Origin: Eutrigla gurnardus
Lineage: Eukaryota; Chordata; Actinopteri; Perciformes; Triglidae
NCBI GenBank assembly: GCA_963514095.1
Contig: OY741266.1
Span: 15,857,455 to 15,921,454, forward strand
Reading direction: 5' to 3'
DNA length: 64,000 nt
The notes under the pieces: model-generated
The model's database searches: none
What the model was told of the DNA's origin: nothing
What the model saw: the letters and a program-made list of their open reading frames with translations, nothing else
Shown here: positions 10,529 to 22,330 of the stretch, one piece after another
Position numbering within the stretch: position 1 is the stretch's first letter
Layout of the letters: every line of letters begins with the position of its first letter
Position numbers and translations under genes: made by a program

Positions 10529-13500
10529 TCGTAGTAGCGTGATCTCATCATTACCGTGGGCAAAATACTGTGATATTATCTTGAGATATTCTGTGATTCT
10601 CACCCCTAGTATGTGTATGTGGGTATTCCAGGCAGCATGGAGTGAGAAACTTGCTTATTCCCCAGGCCTGTTGTGTTATGACTTATTGAATAAGCGCAGT
10701 GCTTCACTCTATATTCAGTGTAATGACTATAGATCTAACAACAACACTGAAAACCTCTGGCTGGTTTAACTTATCGATCTGACACACACTCTGACACCAA
10801 TTTAAAGAGCAATATATGGAATTAGGATTAGTTTTGTTGAATATGACATCATAAAATCAAGGCCTGCTGCCTCTGATATGATGCAGTTCGTTTGACAGAT
10901 CTGTAATAAAAATGGATCAATGCTGATCATGTTTGAGGACCCATTTCCCAGAACAGATTCTAACTCAAACTGTTTTGACTTCACACACATCGCCACAAAA
11001 TGATGTTCAGTAGTTTCCATTAGAAGCAGTAGTACCTTTAATGTTCAAGTCTTAGTTTATGGTTTATTATTGCCAGTGTCTTTAAGGGTCAGTGTGTATT
11101 ATTTAGGGGGATCTATTAGCAGAAATGGGATATAATACATCTGTTTTCATTACCTGGTTATACAAATTATTGTGATTTAATTTAGAATGAGCTGTTTGAA
11201 TCTACATAGTAGACATTAGCTCTTGATGGGACCATTCAAGTTTTCACATTTGTGTTCCAGCCATTGTAGGTCCCCTCTTGTTTGTCACGTTAAAAATATT
11301 TGGTTGGTTGCAATCTGTAATCTCTAAATGTGACCAAACACAACACACTCCATATGCTAAGCAGTAATAACTAAGATGTAGTCGCTGTGTGCAATGAATC
11401 CATGCATGTAATACTCTTCTATTTGGGAGTAGACATTGTTTACATGTTCCTTCATATCAGCGAAGAAATACAATATAGTATAACACAAATCACGTGCAAT
11501 CCAATATCAACAGCAGCAGAAGGATATGCATGAGCTTATTTTTTTTAGTATAGTGTTTGTCTTGTTCCAGCCCTCTCATGTTGGAGTTACAGCCTTTACA
11601 CAAGAGGAGATGAGGCCAATATAGCTCTGTTGTTGTTGGTGTGAGGGTTGTGCTTTTCCCCCCTTTAAGTTGTGTATCTCCCCAGCTGCACTTCCTACTC
11701 TTCCATCTCCTCCGCTCTTGTCATTGTTTTGCTCCCAATGTCTCTTCCTCACTGTCTCCCCCTATTTCTGTTTTTTTTCTGCCCCCCTCCCCCTTTCTCG
11801 TGCCTAGAGTACATTTCTAATTTGAAAGGCTTTGCTGGTTTGTTGCACCTAACAATTAATGATAATCTGCAGCAGCACTCCAAGCAGAGTTCCTATCTCC
11901 ACGGACAGTTTCATCAACATTTGTGAACATGAAAATAGAGCTGGGAACCAGGGAAGTAAGACTAACTTTTTATCATCAAACAACATATTCCGTTGGAGAG
12001 CTGATACAATTAAAGTCTGAATTGGTTCAATCCACATTGTTTGTTTGAGGTTTTACACCCCCCAAAATGGACAACTTCTCCGGCCTGAAAATGTTTAATG
12101 TTCAGAATAACCAGGAACACACCTGTCATGCTTCTTCTATTTTATTAATATCTTAGTTATAGAACAAAAGAATGAGAAGAAAATAGAAAATGTAAACATG
12201 ACTTGCTGCTATAGCGACATTGTTTTCTAACATATAGTCCAGCATTATTTGTTAATCAGCCGACTCAATTCTGTTGGTGATTACAGCTGATCTCTTGTTG
12301 CCTATGCAAGTTTCAACTTCTGCTGAACAAATGCTCTTTATCAACAGACAGATATCGTACTGCGATACAAGCCTCACCAAACTCTGACCAAGCACATGAT
12401 CAGAGCAGCTGTTGCATTGCTGCACTGCCTCCGCTGTCACTTTCCTAAGCACAGATTTGACATGGTACAGTAGCTGCCTCTTTGCTCTGTAAAAGCCCTT
12501 ACTACTCCCCTAATACCCTGCATGGCTGTTTGAAAGGAATTTAATCTTACCATGTAAGTCTGATCCAGCAATCATTCACTCGTGTGGAATCTGTAAAAGG
12601 CGACACAACGGATCGGAAACCGGCACAAAGCCATTTTTACCACAGCGAGATGTTCAGCTGGTCAGACATGGTGCTGGGATGTAAAGCACAACAAATACAT
12701 GTGTTTCCAGGGCTCATAGTCTTATATTATTTTCTTTGTTTTCATGAAATTGTAAAGAGGCCTAGAGGTTTAGTTAAAGCAGAGGAGCACACATTGTGTA
12801 TGTGGCACTGCAATAATATTGCCATTGTTTTTATTTAGTTATTGTTATTGCATTTTTGACCCTTTGATGATTTAGCGAGGCTGATAGAAAGTCCTAACCT
12901 TCAAACATCTTCAGTCTGATTACTTGTAGAGTTGATGAATAAGGAAATAAAGGTTATTTGTTAATAATTCAGAGTGAAAATAAAACCAAAGGTCTAAAGA
13001 ATAAAGGGAAATGTACACAATTGTTAATCTGTCAAAGTTTAAGATTATTCTGATGTAAGTAGGACTGTAATTTGTGATTTTAATGCGTTGACCTTTGTTT
13101 GAGGAGCCAAATCTCCCTGCACTCTCTATCTAACCCCTGTTCCACGCTCTTCAATAACTCAATGGATTTTCTCAGCAGGGGTTTCTTTCATCTGTCGGAA
13201 ATGTGTCCCGGGGATTTTTTTTTAATCTCAGTTCTTGTGTTGTCAGCTAAAATTCCAGCACCCTGTCAAAGATTTAAAAGAAATGTTCTTCGAAATTCAA
13301 AACTAATGGCAATGACTCATGGGATGTGTTGTACATTGTGGTTATTGTGTGATGCTATTTGATGATGAATAGATGTTTTAATAATAACACACTTACATTA
13401 AAAAAATATCCCTAGTAGACTCCTGTTTACTAGGGTTTTCTATAAAACAGGATCAGACTGTGATTGAAGCAGACCTGTGTGAATACATGATATCCCAATA

Positions 13501-14312
13501 TCCAATCAATATTACACTACTCATCAATTACTAATTTGAATAAGCACTGCTGGGTATCAAGTAGTAGTCTTGTCTAAAAAACAAAATAGTGTAGATGTAT
13601 TAAATACTGACTCACGGTGATATTTAGGCAAGGCAAATTTGCAAGATGAAGCAAATTAAACAAGAAAAAAACAGGTTTTGTATTTCCATAAATGTGAGAC
13701 ATGGATGGGAGAGACTGCAGTTAGATTATTTCCAAAGTGGTGCCACTCTGGATGGGATAATATTCTGATGGGTTATTATTTGAACGTGATGCGTTCTGTT
13801 CTAGTTCTGTACTTTGATTGGCTTCAGTTCCAGATAGCACCGCCCCTTGAATCAACACACACAAATTAATTTGATAGACAGATACATTTAGGTAGACTAG
13901 GACCTGGGACATGTATTTGAGTCTACATCAGAACCTTAGGGCAGGTAAACCAATAATGATAACTTCTCTTTTCTGTAACTGATTCCAAGTCTGTTGAACC
14001 TCCAACAGCAAATGTTCCTGTATGAATCAACTTGGCAATTGTGTCCTACCACTGTTCTCTGCCTTTTCTGTGTGTATCGCCATGTATAATGATACTCTAT
14101 AAGTAATGGGTTTTTGTATCATTCATAAACATGACTAATAGAAAATTCATCAGAATGTAGATGAGCTAAGCAAATCGTTGGATTCTCTGGCTCTGCGGAG
14201 ATGAGGAAACTATGTGGGCAATTTCATTTTCATTGTTTTGTCTTGACTTGCCATTTATTCTCTGAATAATTTGTCTGCCTGTTCCTCTCTGCATGTATCT
14301 CCGGACTTTTAG

Positions 14313-14414
14313 GATGGAATGGGGAATCTGCGGGTGACCAAGGAAGGTGTCAGATTGGAGGGAGTGTCCGAATTCTTATTGCCGCTATACGTCAAAGAGG
14401 TCCAATCTCGCAGG
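14313..14414 (+). CDS. sgcz: Internal coding exon (exon A) of zeta-sarcoglycan
   Basis: The exon is 102 nt, phase 0 at both ends. It is preceded by a pyrimidine-containing stretch ending in TTTTAG and followed by the donor GTAAGA. It encodes 34 residues beginning DGMGNLRVTKEG and continuing with SEFLLPLYVKEVQSRR. From family knowledge this is the sarcoglycan (gamma/delta/zeta) signature just outside the single transmembrane helix. SEFLLPLYVKE fits zeta better than delta, which has SEFLQPLYAKE. Sarcoglycans are type II membrane proteins of the dystrophin-associated complex in muscle sarcolemma, so this segment should be extracellular. The length is a multiple of three, so skipping would keep the frame. 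It is continuous with exon B at 49764. Gamma or delta paralogues are the alternatives; zeta is favoured by the residues of both exons. The entry is a partial gene: neither the start nor the stop codon is in the window. Confidence 0.93.
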
Positions 14415-14421
14415 GTAAGAT

Positions 14422-14423
<2 letters not shown>

Positions 14424-14478
<55 letters not shown>
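14424..14478. repeat. (GT)27 tract beside exon A donor
   Basis: 55 nt of pure GT starting 10 nt after the last base of exon A, at intron position +10. In the transcript this is a UG repeat, a binding type known for TDP-43 and CELF proteins. A regulatory effect is inference. Confidence 0.97.
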
Positions 14479-14479
<1 letters not shown>

Positions 14480-14620
14480 CTCTATTCCTCCGAAATCAGT
14501 GTTTGTGTGTTTTCACGTGTTTGACTGCATTGTTGTCATCCTTCAATCGTTTCAGGTCCAGCTGCTCTCATATGTTGTACTGCGTATTGCATGTGTCCTT
14601 TGTTAAGGCATGTGCTGAGG

Positions 14621-14621
<1 letters not shown>

Positions 14622-14652
<31 letters not shown>
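14622..14652. repeat. (TG)n microsatellite
   Basis: 31 nt TG followed by CTGTCTGT, about 210 nt into the intron and a second UG tract near exon A. Confidence 0.95.
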
Positions 14653-14653
<1 letters not shown>

Positions 14654-15663
14654 TGTCTGTCCCTCTGTTCCAACCCCTATAATGAGCAGAAATCAGCAGT
14701 CAAGGTCTATTATTCATGTGTGTGACACATTATAGTGCTGCATATGATCCAGCACTCATCCATATTTCCATTCATCACACTCAGAATCATCATTGATCCC
14801 GTTAACTGAGGCAACATGGACGCTATGTCACTCTATATTGGACAATTTGTGTGACGCTGTGTGTAGGTGTGCTCAAGCACATGTGTGTTCATATGTATGA
14901 ATAATAAAGCAGCGGGGTATTGACTGTGATAGTGTCACACTGTCACAAACGCGCGTGTGTGTGTGTATGTGTGTGCACAGCATGAAATTAATGGTGTGAT
15001 AGAGTAGGAAAGAAAGACATAAGACATTTGATAGACAGGACATTTATAAAAGCTGTAATAACCCATACATGTGGGTGTCTTTAGAAAAACATCTCTGCAC
15101 ACCAGACCGTGTGACGTGTGTGTCGGAGGGAAGTGCAATTTTGAAAACAATGAGAAAAACTCCCACATGCTGTCAGCTTAATAGTGAAACATCTATGCAA
15201 ACACAAATGTGTGAATATAGACGTTTATAATACCAAATTGCTTATAAAGGTTCTATTCACACAATAATGGTAATCTAGTTCTTCTCATTATCACTGATGT
15301 TGTTGTTGGAACAGGTTAGCATGTGCTTCTTCTACCACTTCCTGTTCTTGTAAAGTACGGAGAGAAAACCAAAACACCATTTGCATTCATGTTTTGCACA
15401 GCAGGTGATTATGGTGAGGAGCGCACATAAAAGCAGTGTGGTTTATACAGGCTGCCTCCCCGGGGGGTTGTAAGGGTCCGCATGGCAAAAAAGTCATCAC
15501 ACTTTCAGACGCGGAAATTTGTGAACGTTCAGTACGTGAATGTGTGTTTTCACCTCTCTGTGCACACTAAGTATGTTCTCACTGCCTGTTTGGGCGGAGA
15601 AAATGGATAACTTTGACAATCCGTCCGTGCAACAGTCCTCGTGGAAGGTATAACCAGAGTTAA

Positions 15664-15930
15664 AGGCCGCGTTCACACTACACCTTTCCATTTCAGGATC
15701 TCATTGACTTTGCATGGGCTTGCGTCACATTATGCCAAAATTAATTGTTGGTCCGCTTCGTCACGTCAGATAAGTTGAGACAAACTTTTTAGGCGCCAAC
15801 GGATCTGTCAGCTAATCAGATCACGATCAGAGCTGGCTGCGTCTGAGAATGCATCTCCCCATGCGCCAGACACGCCTTCCCCCGTCCAGCAACGGTCCGT
15901 CAACGTACTTGTGTAGTAAGAACGCGGCCT
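15664..15930. mobile_element. Short inverted-repeat MITE (267 bp)
   Basis: The left end is AGGCCGCGTTCACACTACAC and the right end inverted is AGGCCGCGTTCTTACTACAC, 17 of 20 identical. The length and lack of ORFs make it a miniature inverted-repeat element. GGCC-starting termini are common in PIF/Harbinger-derived fish MITEs. I could not read a clear TWA duplication (left flank GTTAA, right flank AACTC), so the superfamily is tentative. Confidence 0.68.
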
Positions 15931-17143
15931 AACTCGCAGCTTTTACACTCAAAACGCAGCGTGCTGCTATTGTAAGCATGCCCTTGGTTGGAGTGGGTTT
16001 GGAAAATGTAAAACCAGAGGGCATGTCATCATGTCTTATACAGGACCACATATTCTCCCAATTAAACTCAGGTTTTAAACTCACTTATAACATTACGTGG
16101 TAAATAGTTTTAACATCTGTCACATATAAGATGCATCTGAAAAATGCATAATATAGGGTATCTGGCTGTAGTCTGTAGAAATTGAGAAAGCCAAAGAAAA
16201 CAAAAAAGAGTGATAACACCAGGAGGAATATGGAACTGTGTTGACGGATGAACCAATATCTACATGAGCACGCTACAGAGGGTGTATTAGAATACTAATA
16301 TAAAAGGACAGGAGGATGGTGAAGATAAAAAACAAGCAAGGAGAAAGAAAGGGTGACTGGAGATAAAAGATACAAGGGAATTAAGGTTCAGAGTGGAGAG
16401 AGACACTGAACAGTGAAGAATGACGGTGAGGAGATGGAATGAAGTGAGACGAGAGTGTTATCAGCTTTTGCTACTTTATTATTTCCCCCCACTGTATGGT
16501 TTTCTTGGGGATTAAATAGTAAATTATATGTATAAACCCTCAAAAACTCAAATAATTCCCTCCTCCTGTAATAAAGTTACAATGATTGACAAAAAAAATG
16601 CATTTCCTTATCCCTGCAAATGTGTTCTACCATTCACACTAGATATTTTCATTTTGGTGGTTGGGGATGTTGGAGTTAATTTCCTTCTTCCCATATTACT
16701 CCTGTAGAGCATGCTTCTCAATATACAACATTGTATTTAAACATGAATAAGTTGTGCCCCATTGAATGTTTTCCAAAAAAGGGATTTTGTGAATGTGTGC
16801 CATGTCTGATCACCACAAACTGCCCTCAAAAATGTTTATTTATTTATGTACTTTTCATGTGAATACACCATGCCCTAATGAGAAGTAGAATCAAATCATT
16901 GCTTGAAACAACTTTAATACAACAGACTGTAATTGTATCATACCTGTTTTTCACTCTCTGCATTGGCTCTAAGCAGGCTATATTATCTTTTCCCCTGCAG
17001 TCGGGAAGCAAGACTTGGTAACTGCTTTGGTATTGAATTGTAGTATTGGAGTATTTTTGTATTAACCTACTGAGACAATCAGCTTAAAGTCATTGTATAA
17101 GACACTTCATACAAACTTGGCAAAAAGCCTGCTGGTAGTTCTG

Positions 17144-17400
17144 TTAACTGATAGCCACACACACACTGAGCAAAGGAAGTGAGATGTTTTCCCCCACTGC
17201 GACTCTGGCCACAGAGGAGCAGGCTGCGTGCCCTCAGCTGTATGTGGAGTCCCATTAGCTGTTAGCAGGCCGCGTACCCTCAGCTGTGTGTGGAGTCCCG
17301 TTAGCTGTTAGCTGATAGCCACACAATGTGCACAATAATATAAGAGAGCAAACTGTTTTCCACAACAATCTCTCCAGCCACAGAGCAGCGGCTGAGCGAA
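17144..17400. repeat. Two-level tandem repeat (46 bp inside ~164 bp)
   Basis: A unit beginning TTA(A/G)CTGATAGCCACAC occurs at 17144 and 17308, a 164-bp period. Each is followed by a divergent (T)GTTTTCC...GCCACAGAG...GCAG...GCTG block. Inside the first unit a 46-bp segment (GCAGG(C/T)...CTCAGCTGT(A/G)TGTGGAGTCCC(A/G)TTAGCTGTTA) is itself duplicated at 17219 and 17265. Few differences in the 46-bp copies suggest a younger duplication. Confidence 0.75.
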
Positions 17401-17500
17401 GCAGTCATGCACACTTGCAGGTTAAGACTAGTGAGCGTGGAGTCACCAGTCAATCAATCACAGTGTCTAACGCGCAATACATGGTGTTTTGAGAACACGA

Positions 17501-17521
17501 ACACACACACACACACACACA
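17501..17521. repeat. (AC)n microsatellite
   Basis: 21 nt AC. Confidence 0.9.
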
Positions 17522-18599
17522 ACCAACCAATCTCAGTATCTCCTGGCAAAGATAATACAACTGGTTAAACCTCTTAAATACAAGACAGACGTGAGCATCA
17601 ATGTTAGATCAGCCATAAATAAAAGATGCAGACTTTTTACTGTTGAATGTGAATAGACACTCCTGTGTGGGTTTACATTCTACTTACAGTAATGCCACAC
17701 AATGTATTGTTTTTCTATGCTTTTGTATACTGTAACTACTCTGTGCTGTGTACGCATTGTGGTTTTATTCATGTGTGATTGTCAACTATTGTGTGTGTGT
17801 GTATGTGTGTGTTTGTGAATGTTGCATGCTCCCCTGTCTACTGTAGGTATCCATGGATATTTTTTTTATATCTGAGCATCTATTGATATTTTGTACCTGT
17901 GTGGAAGCGGAGGCACATTTGTGTATGTGCACGTTTATGTGTATTTGAGTCAAAGCTTATCGCCTTCCATGAAATCAAGGAGAAAGTCACCAGCACATTG
18001 CCTAAACAGCAGGCATGCTCTTATTGTTGTATTGACACTCCCTGTGCTTTACAGTTTTTCTCGAGTGTTTACACACATTTTCTGAACGCATGCCTCATAC
18101 TCTCAGAACTCTACACACAAATCAAAAAACACACACACAATGGGCAAAACCCCTCAATTCTCCTGCAAAATGAAACTTTACATTCAAAACAATGTTATTT
18201 CTTCTCAAAATGGTATTTTGTTTTCAAATGACACACACAAACCATCATATGAATAGACATTTATAAGAACCAGTTGAACACTGATGTGCTCAATGTAAAA
18301 CACGATGAACACTTCTTCTCCATTTACCATAATGACTTAGGCCTTTTTTTTGTTCAGTGTTACACTCACTACAGACATACATAAATGTGTTGTAAAATAT
18401 TTTTGTATATATACGTTATATATTGTTTTTATATATTTTATTTTTCCCACAAGAATACTGTAATGTACACAGTGTTCATCCCAACCAACACAAAGTTGCA
18501 TATACAGTGGTCTACATACAAAACCAGAAGAAATTACTGTATACAGTTACAAAAAAACAAAACAACAACAACTATCCCACATCCTCTCTTCTGTTTCTG

Positions 18600-18750
18600 T
18601 CTGGCCACAGCACCTCATCCACATCACAGGCAATGCAAGCGATGGCCAAGCAGCGGGGGAAATATCGCCTAGCATGGCAAATCCATGCTAGGCTCCTCCT
18701 CGTACTCTCACTCCTCTGGCTCTGCCTCTGTTGCCAATGTTGGCATCCAT
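18600..18750 (-). pseudogene. Transposase remnant with N- and C-terminal pieces fused
   Basis: Read on the minus strand, a 20-codon N-terminal piece starts at 18750 (M-D-A-N-I-G, then Gly/Arg-rich) and stops at TAG next to the hairpin at 18668-18692. Past the hairpin, in a different frame, comes RRYFPRCLA and then ACDVDEVLWPDR. The two parts correspond to opposite ends of a roughly 300-residue transposase, so the DDE catalytic domain is deleted. The Arg/Gly-rich start and 'DVDEVLWPDR' end are typical of a family recurrently seen in fish genomes; this is from memory, not a search. Confidence 0.72.
18668..18692. repeat. Perfect 10-bp inverted repeat at deletion junction
   Basis: CCTAGCATGG, a 5-nt loop (CAAAT) and CCATGCTAGG form a perfect 10-bp stem. 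It lies exactly where the N-terminal and C-terminal transposase pieces meet. It could be filler from abortive gap repair or a pre-existing palindrome at which the deletion ended. Confidence 0.8.
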
Positions 18751-19422
18751 TGCTCCAAAACAGAAGAGCTCACCTGTTGCACTTTTATGCTAATGCTCTG
18801 ATTGCAAATTGTAAAACTGTGTTTCAGGTGTTTGCCCATGTGATGAGTCAGTGTGCATAGTAGGGAAATTAACTTTAGAATTTTGAATGGCAGTGTGTTC
18901 CCTGTGAAAACAAGAGATTTTCCTCATGAAAATTGTGCCAAATGCAGAGAATTGTGTGTAGTGTTTTGAAAAAAGTGTGTTTTAAAACTGCAATTTGAGT
19001 GTAAAGCAGGAATTGTGCTTGCAGTTTAGCAGAGGTAGTTCAGGGTGTTGGTGCATGAGTTACATGCTGTGGTCATTGTGTCTCAAGCACCAGTATTTGT
19101 GTGTAAACAATTGAGAAAAACTGTAACTGTGAAGAGTGGTTGAATAGGGGGGTATCCACCAAACTCCCGGAGGACACAAAGAAGGTAAAGCGGGAAGATG
19201 ATGATGCAGAAAAATAAGGGCTGTGGAAATGGAAATCAGTGAGAACAGGATTTATTCACTAAAATAAAAATATCATTGCACCCTCATGGGCGTCACAGGA
19301 AAAACAACCAAACAGTCTGACTGAATGGCAGGATGGCACAATACCCATGACAATGTGCTGCCATTGGTGATGTGACATTGTTTACTAAGTATGGAATTTA
19401 ATAGTTGTTAAATTGTGTTTAA

Positions 19423-19424
<2 letters not shown>

Positions 19425-19459
<35 letters not shown>
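19425..19459. repeat. (GT)n microsatellite
   Basis: 35 nt pure GT. Confidence 0.95.
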
Positions 19460-19460
<1 letters not shown>

Positions 19461-20870
19461 TACCAAAACATAGCAGCATAGTTTTCTTCTGTGGTTAAGA
19501 TATACTGCTCATATGAAATCAGTAGAGAAAACCCACTTTCCATAAATCACATCCACATTTAGGAAAATTCCACAACAGTTTTTAGCTGATTCAATTTCTA
19601 TCATTAAATTTCGTGATTCCCTCTGTTTTCCTCCTCATGGAGCCTTAGTTATAGGGTTATTACTGCTGAAACAGGAACCTTGTTTCATGGACAAACACAC
19701 CAAGAACCCATTGCAATGATACCACGTCGTTAGCCAAGATATTCGCAAGATATACTCAGTATGGAGAGTGATGGCAGAAGTGGAAAATAGCCTGAGGAAG
19801 CGAAACCCACAAAATCAGGGAGCGATGAGAGAGAATACTGGAATGAGTGCAGGGAAGAGAAACGCGGGCCCACGTTATGTTGATGCACTTGGAGGAATCG
19901 GTACAGACGGGTAGAATTTTGCACTTCACTTATTAGTCGAAGTGAGGCAGAACACGAAGGGGGAAGAGGAGGAGAAGGCTTTTAATGCCTGATGCAGTAA
20001 AGAGAAGACTGAGGTAGAAAATATTTTTCTGATACATTTTACAATAAATATATTGAGATAAGTGATGTAGTGGTAAACAAAACGATTGGGGCAACTACAA
20101 GTTGCTTTTGCTACAAAAGTTTGCTGTGGTCCCTGGCCTCAGGGGGGCATAATGATCCAATCATGGTTTAGTGCACCCTAGAGGCAAAGAAGATGCACTG
20201 GAAGACAAGTAACAAAAAGGTGAAATTAATGTTTCATAGGAAGTGTTTTCGGACAGTATTTTTTCGGATTTACACGAGGAAGAACTTAAAAGATGAGAAC
20301 AACCTGGTTTGCTTTATGAATGTATGTCTGGTTAACGGCCCTTCCTTCATAAAAAAGCACACGGCCTCTTGCCTGAGCTTTTCTATGGTACCCTCTGTCT
20401 CCCAAACAGTGGATCAGACAAACGGGGCTGCTATATTATGCAGTCTCTCCGTTTGTAACTCTGCATCCTTGAATTCATTACTTGATGTATATGGGCACCT
20501 GAGAGTCCATTATTGAATTCACACCACGGTCCTTTACTAAAGGAAACAGAAATTAACTTCTTCATTGATTTTTTTAAAACTAATGTAGTGGGTGATATTT
20601 TATATTGCCATTGTAATGATAGTATATTGTTATTCTGCAAAATGTGGTTGTACATGCAGTTGTAGTTCTAGCCTTTCAACTACAACCTATCATCTCTCAC
20701 TATTATTGAGCACAGAGCATCATTGATGTAAACACACAGTCCGCCTCCTCTCGTCCCACCGGAGTCATGCGCTCTGTCCTGCAGTCCATCCGTCAAGTGA
20801 AGCTTGATCCGGGACGCCATGATGGAGCCTGGTCTCTGTAAAGATGTAGGCATAACGGCCTATATATAAC

Positions 20871-20874
<4 letters not shown>

Positions 20875-20909
<35 letters not shown>
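20875..20909. repeat. (TA)n microsatellite
   Basis: About 35 nt alternating TA, strongly self-complementary. Confidence 0.95.
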
Positions 20910-20913
<4 letters not shown>

Positions 20914-21131
20914 TGTAAACCCAAGGAAGATAACAGAGGTGAAGATGGCACCCCTCCCATCCAGCTTATGCCTTATTCAAAAACATCTCACAAGCATTTT
21001 GCATAATTAGGGCCATCCCCCAGCAGTGCATTGAGGGGAAGGTAAATGGAACATTGTTATTCCCAGAACGAGCTAAATACAGAACTCCGCACATAAACCA
21101 CAAACAACGACACATTTAGACATTAGGGTGT

Positions 21132-21152
21132 GGGGGGGGGGGGGGGGGGGGG
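21132..21152. repeat. Poly-G run, 21 nt
   Basis: A homopolymer of 21 G on the + strand, preceded by GGGTGT. It can form a G-quadruplex and is a typical site of sequencing length error. Confidence 0.95.
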
Positions 21153-21889
21153 CAAAACAAAGTAAAACAAGAGTGATGAGTAACAGAAATAGAAAAACTG
21201 GACAAAGACAGGTTTAACACCCCAAGGTGTGTTGTAGATTTTGGCATTTTTCTTTGAGTTGATGATGTTTTGTATTTCGGTGGCCTATATTTTAATATGG
21301 AAGGGTCAAATAGTTTAATTGTGGCTTTGTTTTGTTTAGTTTTACCTGACTAACAGGTAAATAGACATTGTGTGAGGTGAAATACATTAACGTGCTTAGT
21401 AATTTTAGTGGAGCAAGCTTTTTATTTTGTTTGAGACAAGTTCTGAGAATGTGCTCTCAATTGTTGAATGCATCGTACATATAGTAAGTCATTTAATTAA
21501 CATAAAGTTTTAAGAGTGTATAGTAAGGTTGATTAAACAACTACACATGAAGAAAAGGGACCGGTGGGTGCTACTAAAACAAAGAAGTTTGGAGTTTTAC
21601 ATCAAGAGACAAATACAACGCAATATCCAGCAAACACTCTTTGTTCAAAACCCAAGCTGAGCAGAACTCCTAAACCTATTGTATCTAACAATGATTGTGT
21701 ACGAGTGTGAAGCACAATCAGTTAAGGCTAACCCTGGCCCAGTCTCCAAGGTAATCTCACAATACTCAATATAGTGCACACACAAAAAATGTTTCTTGTC
21801 ACAGAGCACGACGGTGGGCTGATCAAGGGTAATCACAGCTGGCCTTACTAAGTGAGTAAATATTAGACTCACACAGGAAATTACTAACT

Positions 21890-22330
21890 AAAAAAAAACT
21901 AAGAGCCAATCAGCTTTTAGATGAGGCGACAGCCAGGCGTTTCCCATAATGCCCCGTGTCTTGCAGTCGGTTGAGAGCAACTGCGGCGCCTGGCTCTAAA
22001 AACTGCAGCGACCTTGATCTTGTGAGACTGTCGTTGTCCACGTGTTCATGACGACAGAGCAAGTCGGGATCAAGTCGGACACAAAACTAACCGGCATGCA
22101 TTGTGCGGCGATCGCCGGCGATCAATTCTGCGCAGGCCTGGCTCATCTCGAACGAGCCTAATCACACATTCTATTGATAAGCAGGTGGGCTTGATTGCTC
22201 CCTCGGGATTGGAGCTGTGGCTGGGTGCTACTCTGCTACTACAAACAGGATATGTAGAGATCCAGACTTGAAGTGGGAGGGACCGGGCCTGCTGGACCAA
22301 TCACCGACTGGAGACCACACCACTTTACAT
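21890..22330. other. GC-rich, CpG-containing patch with palindrome
   Basis: A local rise in G+C and CpG: GAGCCAATCAGC, then GCGGCGCCTGGCTC, then GATCGCCGGCGATC (perfect 14-bp palindrome at 22110-22123). It could be the promoter-like end of an uncharacterised mobile element whose body extends toward 23.4 kb, where several overlapping minus-strand frames of about 75-130 codons lie. No family could be named. Confidence 0.35.

Larger units (their letters stand above)
9857..10612 (+). mobile_element. hAT relic cluster with BED-finger ORF
   Basis: The left side begins GGTGGGACGATATATTG and continues with the ATCGATATATCG theme typical of many fish hAT ends. The right side, read inverted, begins TAGGGGTGAGAATCACAG, a divergent partner. 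At 9992 a second signature occurs, TAGGGTTGCAAAATCCCAGG followed by CTTTGGAAACTTTCC, which resembles the 5' end of another abundant fish hAT family. The cluster may therefore be two relics, one inside the other. A BED-finger frame lies at 10235-10528. Target duplications cannot be read because the left flank is a GT microsatellite. Boundaries are approximate. Confidence 0.55.
1..14312 (+). other. sgcz: sgcz intron upstream of exon A (partial)
   Basis: I saw no exon here. In particular, nothing encodes the conserved cytoplasmic/transmembrane segment of sarcoglycans that precedes exon A. The stretch is AT-rich intron with microsatellites, hAT relics near 10 kb, LINE 3' ends near 3.9 and 6.2 kb and otherwise unique-looking sequence. 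The 5' limit of the intron lies outside the window. That it is an intron is inferred from exon A beginning in mid-protein at a splice acceptor. An unrelated gene inside the intron is possible, but none is visible. Confidence 0.8.
18052..19123 (-). mobile_element. TA-flanked Tc1/mariner-like deletion derivative
   Basis: The left end reads CAGTTTTTCTCGAGTGTTTA and the right end is its imperfect inverse (TAAACAATTGAGAAAAACTG). Each end is directly flanked by TA, the target duplication expected of the IS630-Tc1-mariner superfamily. The minus strand still shows both ends of a transposase. A start codon at 18748-18750 opens MDANIGNRGRARGVRVRGG, a basic N-terminus. Another frame at about 18600-18667 reads RRYFPRC then CDVDEVLWPDR, which I recognise as the C-terminal tail of a fish transposase of this class. 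Everything between, including the catalytic core, is missing, so the ~1.07 kb copy cannot be autonomous. The junction carries a perfect hairpin, listed separately. Confidence 0.82.

Noticed and set aside
13406..13437. Hairpin CCCTAGTA...TACTAGGG
   Set aside because: An 8-bp stem in AT-rich intron is expected by chance and has no companion features.
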